From contig DAIDOU010000102.1 in the NCBI GenBank assembly GCA_027458945.1, forward strand, positions 1-11,510: DNA of 11,510 nt, given 5' to 3'. The notes below the pieces were generated by a model. It was not told where the DNA came from and ran no database searches. It worked only from the letters and a program-made list of their open reading frames with translations. Positions 6,725 to 11,510 of this stretch are shown here, piece after piece; the stretch's first letter is position 1; every line of letters starts with the position of its first letter. This stretch comes from Acidobacteriota bacterium (lineage in GTDB: Bacteria; Acidobacteriota; Thermoanaerobaculia; Thermoanaerobaculales; Thermoanaerobaculaceae). The position numbers were made by a program, and so were the translations under genes.

Positions 6725-7273
6725 CTACCCTCCAGGACAGCCGCCGGAATCGCCGCCTCGCCGGGCGGCCGATCGTTGTCTCGCTCGTGCAGCACTTTTC
6801 CCGCGCTGGCTGCGCCCCACAGGAACCACCGTCGCAGCGGTCGCTCTCGCGGTCAGGCACCTCACTCGCTCCGGGTCCAGGAGGTCACCGAGGGTGAAGC
6901 TCTGCAATGCCTCCGTGATTCGCCGGTTGATCAGCGCGTAGATGCCGCGGCACTCGCAGCGGTCCGAGCGGTCGCACACGTCCGGGTTCTCGACGCACTC
7001 GACGATGTTGATCGGCCCGATCACCGCTTCGATCACCGAGCGGACGGTGATCTCCTCGGGCTCACGGGAGAGTCGGTAGCCGCCACCCCTGCCGCAGGTA
7101 CCTCGGAGGAGTTGCGCGGTCCGCAGCGAGCGGGCGAGTTGCTCGAGGTAGCCACGCGACAGGTGCTCGTTGTCGGCCACGGTGGCCAGGCTGGTGGGCA
7201 TGTCGGTACCGGCATTGCGGGCCAGGTCGAGCATCAGTCGCAGCCCATATCGGGGTCTTGTGGAAAGCTTCAC
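6725..7273 (-). CDS. Rrf2/IscR-type transcriptional regulator with Fe-S cysteines
   Basis: This encodes 182 residues. The N-terminal winged helix begins MKLSTRPRYGLRLMLDLA, the canonical Rrf2 start, which fixes the GTG start at 7273. The recognition helix (HLSRGYLEQLARSL, 37-50) and the wing RGTCGRGGGYRLSR (57-70) are intact. Cys93, Cys100, Cys106 and Cys108 (CVENPDVC...CEC) have spacing close to the IscR [2Fe-2S] ligands, so it probably senses Fe-S status, oxygen, NO or sulfide. The family usually ends near residue 140-150; here a 40-residue Arg/Ala/Gly-rich tail follows, unlike anything I recognise. It heads the six-gene operon and is probably autoregulated through the inverted repeat just upstream. 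No Shine-Dalgarno sequence is visible before the GTG. Confidence 0.9.
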   Translation of the reverse strand: MKLSTRPRYGLRLMLDLARNAGTDMPTSLATVADNEHLSRGYLEQLARSLRTAQLLRGTCGRGGGYRLSREPEEITVRSVIEAVIGPINIVECVENPDVCDRSDRCECRGIYALINRRITEALQSFTLGDLLDPERVRCLTARATAATVVPVGRSQRGKSAARARQRSAARRGGDSGGCPGG

Positions 7274-7279
7274 ATGAGT

Positions 7280-7308
7280 CTTGTAGTTTCTTTACTCCCA
7301 CTTGTCAA
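7280..7308 (-). promoter_or_regulatory. candidate sigma-70-type promoter of the Rrf2 operon
   Basis: On the minus strand, TTGACA (7308-7303, perfect -35) is followed after exactly 17 bp by TACAAG (7285-7280, four of six to TATAAT). The expected start, six bases further on, coincides with the GTG start codon at 7273, so the message may be leaderless or nearly so, in agreement with the missing ribosome-binding site. The -10 is weak, so the start point is uncertain. Confidence 0.55.
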
Positions 7309-7317
7309 GTATGAGTA
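7293..7317. promoter_or_regulatory. 25-bp inverted repeat, probable Rrf2 operator
   Basis: The repeat has two 12-bp arms around a single central base (7305). Both arms read TACTC-NN-ACTTG, identical at 10 of 12 positions; the core ACTTG-A-CAAGT is perfect. It covers the -35 element and reaches into the spacer of the candidate promoter, the place expected for a repressor acting on its own operon. Rrf2 proteins are dimers that bind dyads of about this length, so the adjacent regulator is the natural candidate. I found no second copy near the dsr promoter. Confidence 0.65.
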
Positions 7318-7321
7318 GTAA

Positions 7322-7626
7322 TACCCCGTGCCGATCGTCCAGCTCGACCCCAGCGCTTGCAGTCAACGCCGTCCTTCCCATCGGGTGGCGACGGTGTGCC
7401 AGGTGCTTCGGCTGAGGTGGTGGAACCCGCTCGCCGCCAGGGGCGAGGTCACATTCCAGTAACGAAACGTCCGGGCACCCCGCACCGCCTCCGGACGCAA
7501 ACTGCACCTGCACGACTTGGTCATCCCTATTCGCACCCCGATGGCGGGCGCCTTGCCGGCGATCACGGCCGCTGCTCGAGGTTGCAGGTTTGTTCGGACC
7601 TGCTTCTGGGCGCGGCGACCACCGTC
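7322..7626. other. non-coding part of the divergent region, no clear gene
   Basis: I see no convincing gene on either strand: the open frames here have Arg/Ser/Pro-rich products with no recognisable fold and no good ribosome site. One modest inverted repeat is present, CGTCCGG (7468-7474) with CCGGACG (7491-7497). The sequence has lower third-position bias than the flanking genes. Upstream activator sites for the dsr promoter could lie in this stretch. Confidence 0.6.
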
Positions 7627-7661
7627 AGGCGATTCGCCTCTTGTTACGGCACCGTAACAAG
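7627..7661. promoter_or_regulatory. two adjacent palindromes, candidate upstream activator site for dsrAB
   Basis: AGGCGA-T-TCGCCT (7627-7639) is directly followed by a perfect 22-bp dyad (7640-7661) with arms CTTGTTACGG and CCGTAACAAG around CA. The centre of the larger one is 115 bp upstream of the -12 GC of the sigma-54-type promoter, a normal distance for an enhancer site bound by a sigma-54 activator. The TTGTTAC half-site also resembles targets of Crp/Fnr-family or Rex regulators, though the spacing differs from the usual Rex site. The regulator's identity is unknown. Confidence 0.6.
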
Positions 7662-7751
7662 CGCGCCGTCGGGCTGGTCCAGGCACTCGCCGCAACTTCG
7701 TAAATCTCGGAAAAACGTACCCTTGAACAGGCTCCGCCGATCAAGCCTCAC

Positions 7752-7768
7752 TGGCACAGGCGTTGCAT
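7752..7768 (+). promoter_or_regulatory. sigma-54-type (-24/-12) promoter of the dsr operon
   Basis: The sequence is TGGCAC-AGGCG-TTGCAT. It has the invariant GG and GC separated by exactly 10 bp and matches the full TGGCAC-N5-TTGCA consensus. The predicted start is near 7778, giving a leader of about 160 nt before dsrA. No comparable sigma-70 promoter is evident between here and dsrA; TTGACC at 7872-7877 lacks a matching -10. Such promoters need an ATP-dependent activator, which would fit the palindrome upstream. Confidence 0.7.
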
Positions 7769-7812
7769 CGCCGCTGATCGGATGAGGTAGCGAGGGAGCA
7801 CACGATAGCGGG

Positions 7813-7874
7813 GCGCTTGGCACTTCGCCGTCCGAAGGCAAGCGCACCTGCTCTCGACCGTTCGTCACGGTTGA
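7813..7874 (+). promoter_or_regulatory. two hairpins in the dsr mRNA leader
   Basis: Hairpin 1 (7813-7845) has outer arms GCGCTTG and CAAGCGC (7 bp) and inner arms CTTCG and CGAAG (5 bp) with a CCGTC loop, separated by a small asymmetric bulge. Hairpin 2 (7854-7874) pairs TCGACCGT with ACGGTTGA (8 bp including one G-U) around a 5-nt loop. Neither is followed by a U-run, so they are not classical terminators; they may affect stability or translation of the message. Confidence 0.5.
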
Positions 7875-7940
7875 CCTCGCACGAGTTTGACTGAGCTGGT
7901 CGGGTTGGGGTTGGAGGTCCAGGCACCGAAAGGAGCTGCC

Positions 7941-9134
7941 ATGAGTGAGGAGAGGAAGAAGAGGGAAACGCCGCTGCTCGACGAGCTCGAGAGCGGCCCG
8001 TGGCCGAGCTTCGTCAAGGAGATCAAGAAGTCCGACACCCCGATGGCGGACGATCTTCTCGGCGTGCTCGAGCGCTCGTACGAGGAGCACATCGGCCACT
8101 GGAAGCACGGCGGGCTGGTCGGCGTGATGGGCTACGGCGGCGGCGTGATCGGGCGCTACTCGGACGTCCCGCAGGACTTTCCCGAGGTCGCCGAGTTCCA
8201 CACGATGCGGATCAACCAGCCGGCGGCCTGGTTCTACACCTCGGATGCGCTGCGCAAGATCACCGACATCTGGGAGCGTCACGGCTCCGGGCTCACCAAC
8301 ATGCACGGTTCGACCGGCGACATCGTCCTGCTCGGCTGCAAGACCGAGGCGCTCGAGCCCACGTTCGCCGAGCTCACGAGCCTGGGCTTCGATCTCGGCG
8401 GGTCCGGGTCCGACATGCGGACGCCGAGCTGCTGCATCGGCCAGGCGCGCTGCGAGTGGGCGTGCTACGACACGATGGGCGCCTGCTACGACTTCACCCA
8501 GACCTACCAGGACGAGCTGCACCGCCCGGCGTTCCCGTACAAGTACAAGCTCAAGTTCGCCGGCTGCCCCAACGACTGCGTCGCGTCGGTGGCGCGCTCC
8601 GACATGTCGTTCATCGGCGTGTGGCGCGACGACATCAAGGTCGACGCCGAGCAGGTCAAGGCGTACGCGGCGAGCGGCAAGCTCGACATCCAGCAGGACG
8701 TGTGCGACCGCTGCCCGACCCGCTGCATGCGCTGGGACGGCGCCTCCCTCGCCATCGACAACGCCAACTGCGTGAAGTGCATGCACTGCATCAACGCGAT
8801 GCCGAAGGCGCTCGCCCCCGGCGACGACCGCGGCGCCGCGATCCTCATCGGCGCCAAGGCGCCGATCGTCGGCGGCGCGCTGCTCGGCAGCGTGCTGGTG
8901 CCGTTCATCAAGATGGAGCCCCCGTACGAGGAGATCAAGGAACTGCTCTCGCGCATCTGGGACCTGTGGGCCGAGTACGGCAAGAACCGTGAGCGGGTGG
9001 GCGAGTTCATCCAGCGCCTCGGGCTCGGCAACTTCCTCGAGCAGATCGGCCTCGAGCCCGTCCCCGAGATGATCACCGCGCCGCGCGCCAACCCCTACGT
9101 CTTCTACCAGGACACCGTGGAAGAAGAGGCCTGA
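7941..9134 (+). CDS. dsrA: dissimilatory sulfite reductase alpha subunit DsrA
   Basis: This encodes 397 residues, somewhat shorter than the roughly 420-440 common in the family. With DsrB it forms the cytoplasmic alpha2-beta2 enzyme that reduces sulfite to the sulfur level delivered to DsrC. The sirohaem/[4Fe-4S] ligands are visible as CCIGQARC (Cys165-x5-Cys171) and CPNDC (Cys209-x3-Cys213). The inserted ferredoxin domain spans about 253-292, with Cys258, Cys262, Cys277, Cys280 and Cys283 in CPTRCMRWDG...CVKCMHCINAMP, a hallmark of DsrA. The C-terminal part is helical. ATG 7941 is chosen because AAAGGAG stands 5 bp before it; the frame is open upstream but lacks a site. DsrB starts 18 bp downstream. 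Third positions are almost all G or C, as expected for a highly expressed gene in this genome. Confidence 0.97.
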   Translation: MSEERKKRETPLLDELESGPWPSFVKEIKKSDTPMADDLLGVLERSYEEHIGHWKHGGLVGVMGYGGGVIGRYSDVPQDFPEVAEFHTMRINQPAAWFYTSDALRKITDIWERHGSGLTNMHGSTGDIVLLGCKTEALEPTFAELTSLGFDLGGSGSDMRTPSCCIGQARCEWACYDTMGACYDFTQTYQDELHRPAFPYKYKLKFAGCPNDCVASVARSDMSFIGVWRDDIKVDAEQVKAYAASGKLDIQQDVCDRCPTRCMRWDGASLAIDNANCVKCMHCINAMPKALAPGDDRGAAILIGAKAPIVGGALLGSVLVPFIKMEPPYEEIKELLSRIWDLWAEYGKNRERVGEFIQRLGLGNFLEQIGLEPVPEMITAPRANPYVFYQDTVEEEA

Positions 9135-9152
9135 GTTTCAGAAAAGGAGAAG

Positions 9153-10238
9153 ATGCCCATGTCCGCCTCTCCGAGAAAAACCGACATCGGTCCGCCACAC
9201 TACGAGCAGTTCCTGCCCCCGGTCGTGAAGAAGAACTACGGCCAGTGGAAGTACCACGAGATCCTCAAGCCCGGCGTGATGGTGCACGTCGCCGCGTCGG
9301 GAGACAAGCTGTTCACCGTGCGCGCCGCCTCGCCGCGCCTGCTCTCGATCGTCACGATCCGGATGTTCGCCGACCTCGCCGACCGCTTTTCCGGCGGGTT
9401 CCTGCGCTTCACCAGCCGCAACAACGTCGAGTTCCTGCTCAGCGACCCCGCCAACATCGATCCGCTCATCGCGGCGCTGAAGAAGGAAGGCTTCCCCGTC
9501 GGCGGCATCGGCCCGTCGATCTCCAACTGCGTCCACACCCAGGGGTGGGTGCACTGCCACTCCGCCGCATCGGACGCTTCCGGCGTCGTCAAGGCGGTGA
9601 TGGACGACCTCTACCCGCACTTCGCCAACATGGACATGCCGGGCAAGCTGCGCATCGCGTTCGCCTGCTGCCTCAACATGTGCGGCGCGGTGCACTGCTC
9701 CGACATCGCGATCCTCGGCATCCACCGCAAGGCCCCGAAGATCAAGCACAGCGACCTGCCGAAGATGTGCGAGATCCCGAGCCTGGTCTCCTCCTGCCCG
9801 ACCGGCGCGGTGCGCCCGGCGACGGTCGAAGGCGTCCAGTCGGTCGAGATCATCGAGGAGCAGTGCATGTACTGCGGCAACTGCTTCACCGTCTGCCCCG
9901 CGATGAAGATCGCCAACGCCGAGAACGACGGGCTCTCGATCTGGGTCGGCGGCAAGGTCTCCAACGCCCGCACCGAGCCGAAGTTCTCCAAGCTCGCGAT
10001 CCCGTTCCTGCCCAACAACCCGCCGCGCTGGCCGGAAGTCGTCGGGGCGGTCCGCACGATCGTCGACGCCTACGCCGCCAACGCGCGCAAGTTCGAGCGC
10101 ATGGGCGAGTGGATCGAGCGGATCGGCTGGCCCAGCTTCTTCCGTCTCACCGACATCCCGTTCAGCAAGTACCACATCGACGACTTCAAGCACGCCGGCG
10201 AGACGTTCAGGCGTTCCATCCACATGCGACAGGTCTGA
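9153..10238 (+). CDS. dsrB: dissimilatory sulfite reductase beta subunit DsrB
   Basis: This encodes 361 residues and is the partner of DsrA; in the family this subunit carries the catalytically active sirohaem. Sirohaem/cluster ligands are seen in NCVHTQGWVHCHSA (Cys126, Cys135) and ACCLNMCGAVHC (Cys172, Cys173, Cys177, Cys182), and the ferredoxin domain in SCPTGAV (Cys215) and QCMYCGNCFTVCPAM (Cys238, 241, 244, 248). Basic sulfite-binding positions occur in the conserved TSRNNVEF segment (87-94). An AGGAG site lies only 3 bp before ATG 9153 and 9 bp before a second in-frame ATG at 9159; the second may be the true start, removing two residues. It follows dsrA by 18 bp and precedes dsrD by 17 bp, clearly one operon. 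Confidence 0.97.
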   Translation: MPMSASPRKTDIGPPHYEQFLPPVVKKNYGQWKYHEILKPGVMVHVAASGDKLFTVRAASPRLLSIVTIRMFADLADRFSGGFLRFTSRNNVEFLLSDPANIDPLIAALKKEGFPVGGIGPSISNCVHTQGWVHCHSAASDASGVVKAVMDDLYPHFANMDMPGKLRIAFACCLNMCGAVHCSDIAILGIHRKAPKIKHSDLPKMCEIPSLVSSCPTGAVRPATVEGVQSVEIIEEQCMYCGNCFTVCPAMKIANAENDGLSIWVGGKVSNARTEPKFSKLAIPFLPNNPPRWPEVVGAVRTIVDAYAANARKFERMGEWIERIGWPSFFRLTDIPFSKYHIDDFKHAGETFRRSIHMRQV

Positions 10239-10255
10239 AACACGAGGAGGATCCC

Positions 10256-10492
10256 ATGTCTGTCGGCGTTGACCAGGTTGCCGAGGCGATGTTCCAGCTG
10301 GTGACCGAGACCCACGGCAAGAAGAGCCTCAAGGCCATGGATCTCACCAAGGCGATGATCGAGAAGTTCGGCGCGGCCGAGTGTGACAAGGAGCTGTGCA
10401 AGCACGCGATCCGCCAGCTGATGGACTCCGGCCGTTGCATCTACTCGTACCTCGGCGGCAGCTACATCACGCTGCCTCCGGACAAGGCGTGA
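10256..10492 (+). CDS. dsrD: DsrD, small winged-helix activator of DsrAB
   Basis: This encodes 78 residues, the usual length of DsrD. The fold is a winged helix: helices in VDQVAEAMFQLV, LKAMDLTKAMIEKF and CDKELCKHAIRQLMDSG, then the wing CIYSYLGGSYITLP. Despite the DNA-binding-type fold, DsrD is established as an allosteric activator of DsrAB and not a classical repressor. It marks the reductive type of Dsr and is normally absent from sulfur oxidisers, so it supports sulfite/sulfate reduction in this organism. ATG 10256 has a strong GAGGAGG site, and the gene lies 17 bp after dsrB. A long hairpin follows it before dsrL. The closest alternative, an unrelated winged-helix protein, is unlikely in this position. 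Confidence 0.95.
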   Translation: MSVGVDQVAEAMFQLVTETHGKKSLKAMDLTKAMIEKFGAAECDKELCKHAIRQLMDSGRCIYSYLGGSYITLPPDKA

Positions 10493-10508
10493 GCCTCATC
10501 GCGGCGAG

Positions 10509-10536
10509 CCTCCGGGGCCGGCTCCGGCCCCGGAGG
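10509..10536 (+). repeat. GC-rich perfect hairpin between dsrD and dsrL
   Basis: Arms CCTCCGGGGCCGG (10509-10521) and CCGGCCCCGGAGG (10524-10536) are exact complements separated by two bases, giving in practice an 11-12 bp stem with a 4-6 nt loop. It begins 17 bp after the dsrD stop. No U-run follows, so full termination by the intrinsic mechanism is not expected; an mRNA-stabilising or partial attenuation role would lower dsrL output relative to dsrABD. Confidence 0.65.
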
Positions 10537-10581
10537 TGATCGGCCGCGACGAACCACGAGACGAAGATTGCGAGGACGACG

Positions 10582-11510
10582 ATGGGCCTTCTCAAGCCGG
10601 TGACCAAGAAGCCTCCGCTCCGCATGGGAGGCAGCGGCGCCACCCAGGTATCCAACCTGCGGCCGCAGCAGGTCGAGAAGACGGCGCCGTGCATCGGTCA
10701 CTGCCCGAGCGGCAACGACATCCGCGGCTGGCTGACCACGATCGCGCTGCGCGACAAGCTGGGGACGAGCCTCGAGGAGGCGTACACGAAGGCGTGGATG
10801 CTCGAGGCCGAGACCACCCCGTTCCCGGCCGTGATGGGCCGGGTGTGCCCGCACCCGTGCGAGGCGAGTTGCAACCGCAAGGAGAAGGACGGCGCGGTGG
10901 CGATCAACTCGGTCGAGCGCGCCCTCGGCGACTGGGGGATCAGCCACGACCTGGCGCTGCCCCGACTCGACGTCGGCGGGCCGTTCCCGGAGAAGGTCGC
11001 GGTCATCGGTTCCGGACCGGCGGGCCTGTCGTGCGCGTACCAACTGGCCCGCCGCGGCTATCAGGTCGTCGTGTTCGAGAGCCTGCCCAAGCCGGGCGGC
11101 ATGCTGCGCTACGGGATTCCCGAGTACCGTCTCCCGCGCGCGGTCCTCGACGCGGAGATCAAGAAGATCACCGACCTCGGGGTCGCGATCCGCTGCGCCA
11201 CCACGGTGGGCAAGGAGATCTCCCTCGCCGAGCTGCGCGACGGCTTCGCCGCCGTGTTCGTCGCGATCGGCGCCCACCAGGGCAAGAAGCTCGGCCTTCC
11301 CGGCGAGGAAGGCCCCGGAGTGTGGACCGGCACCGAGTTTCTCAACCGGGCGAACTCGAACGAGAAGCTGCCGGTCGGCGACCGGGTCGTGGTCATCGGC
11401 GGCGGCGACACCGCGGTCGACGCGGCGCGCGTCTCGCTGCGCCTGTCGTCCGACACCGCCTCGATGTCGCGCCGGATGGGCGCCGAGGTGACGATCCTGT
11501 ACCGCCGCAC
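10582..11510 (+). CDS. dsrL: DsrL, NAD(P)H oxidoreductase of the sulfite reductase system (5' part, runs off window)
   Basis: 309 complete codons are visible; the gene continues past the window. DsrL is an iron-sulfur flavoprotein related to the small subunit of glutamate synthase and passes electrons between NAD(P)H and DsrAB. The N-terminal Fe-S ligands are seen in CIGHCPSGNDI (Cys37, Cys41) and CPHPCEASC (Cys89, Cys93, Cys97). The FAD-binding Rossmann motif is VIGSGPAGLS (141-150), followed by KPGGMLRYGIPEYRLP (170-185), a family signature. The second, NAD(P)H-binding motif is VIGGGDTAVDAAR (271-283). ATG 10582 has a GAGG site 8 bp upstream. It is the fourth gene of the dsr unit, 89 bp after dsrD across a hairpin. 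It could be a general GltD-like enzyme, but the context after dsrABD makes DsrL much more likely. Confidence 0.88.
   Translation, partial: MGLLKPVTKKPPLRMGGSGATQVSNLRPQQVEKTAPCIGHCPSGNDIRGWLTTIALRDKLGTSLEEAYTKAWMLEAETTPFPAVMGRVCPHPCEASCNRKEKDGAVAINSVERALGDWGISHDLALPRLDVGGPFPEKVAVIGSGPAGLSCAYQLARRGYQVVVFESLPKPGGMLRYGIPEYRLPRAVLDAEIKKITDLGVAIRCATTVGKEISLAELRDGFAAVFVAIGAHQGKKLGLPGEEGPGVWTGTEFLNRANSNEKLPVGDRVVVIGGGDTAVDAARVSLRLSSDTASMSRRMGAEVTILYRR

Noticed and set aside
6173..7318. 381-codon plus-strand open frame across macro and rrf2
   Set aside because: It is antisense to two well-supported genes; no fold or start signal is evident.
7468..7497. 7-bp inverted repeat CGTCCGG...CCGGACG as an operator
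   Set aside because: Short arms of G/C-rich sequence with a 16-nt loop are not unexpected here, and it lies far from both promoters.
7357..7785. 142-codon plus-strand open frame in the divergent region
   Set aside because: The product is Arg/Ser/Pro-rich with no domain. It would overlap the palindromes and the -24/-12 promoter, and no ribosome site precedes it.
7644..8786. 380-codon minus-strand open frame opposite dsrA and its leader
   Set aside because: Composition is typical of an antisense shadow, and it crosses the regulatory palindrome and promoter.
9138..10223. 361-codon minus-strand open frame opposite dsrB
   Set aside because: It is a mirror of the strongly G/C-ending codons of dsrB; the Asp/Arg/Val repeats resemble no protein and there is no ribosome site.
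1..11510. CRISPR array, tRNA or rRNA genes
   Set aside because: No regularly spaced direct repeats were seen, and no cloverleaf or rRNA-like segment stood out on either strand.

Overview
The window is GC-rich and gene-dense and comes from a bacterium that performs dissimilatory sulfite (probably sulfate) reduction. The diagnostic genes are a complete dsrA-dsrB-dsrD run followed by the start of dsrL. DsrD is characteristic of the reductive type of Dsr, and dsrD together with dsrL on one unit is a combination known from several mostly uncultured lineages as well as some Desulfobacterota. I cannot assign a phylum from the sequence alone. The lipoprotein signal, the sigma-54-type promoter and the Hdr/Tmc-like electron-transfer genes fit a Gram-negative-type anaerobe.

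Layout. (1) 1-1298: the 3' part of an AI-2E-family transporter gene on the plus strand, overlapping tail to tail with a small lipoprotein gene on the minus strand. (2) 1299-1815: a scar. On the minus strand the N-terminal 43 codons of an IS200/IS605-type TnpA, with an in-frame stop, run directly into the C-terminal part of a multihaem c-type cytochrome. Hairpin-forming sequence lies upstream. (3) 1815-7273, minus strand: a tightly packed six-gene operon (gaps of 3, 2, 10, 25 and 10 bp) encoding an IscR-like Rrf2 regulator, a macro-domain protein, a NarI/DsrM/TmcC-like membrane cytochrome b, an HdrD/DsrK/TmcB-like Fe-S protein fused to a response-regulator receiver domain, a histidine kinase with two cysteine-rich PAS domains, and a stand-alone receiver protein. 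(4) 7274-7940: a 667-bp divergent regulatory region. (5) 7941-11510, plus strand: dsrA, dsrB, dsrD and the 5' part of dsrL.

The most unusual unit is the six-gene operon. It joins a quinone-side/heterodisulfide-reductase-like redox module to a complete two-component system through a covalent HdrD-receiver fusion, next to the sulfite reductase genes. My working inference is that it senses redox or thiol state of the respiratory chain, or is phospho-controlled by it, and is headed by an Fe-S-type Rrf2 repressor. That regulator has a 25-bp inverted repeat over its own -35 element. The only c-type cytochrome coding sequence in the window, which would be expected to be the periplasmic partner of a Tmc-like complex, is broken by the transposase remnant.

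The dsr side carries a good match to a sigma-54 -24/-12 promoter (GG-N10-GC), a perfect 22-bp palindrome about 127 bp upstream of the expected start, a leader of about 160 nt with two hairpins, and a 13-bp-arm hairpin between dsrD and dsrL. Together they suggest activator-dependent initiation and post-transcriptional tuning of the sulfite reductase genes.
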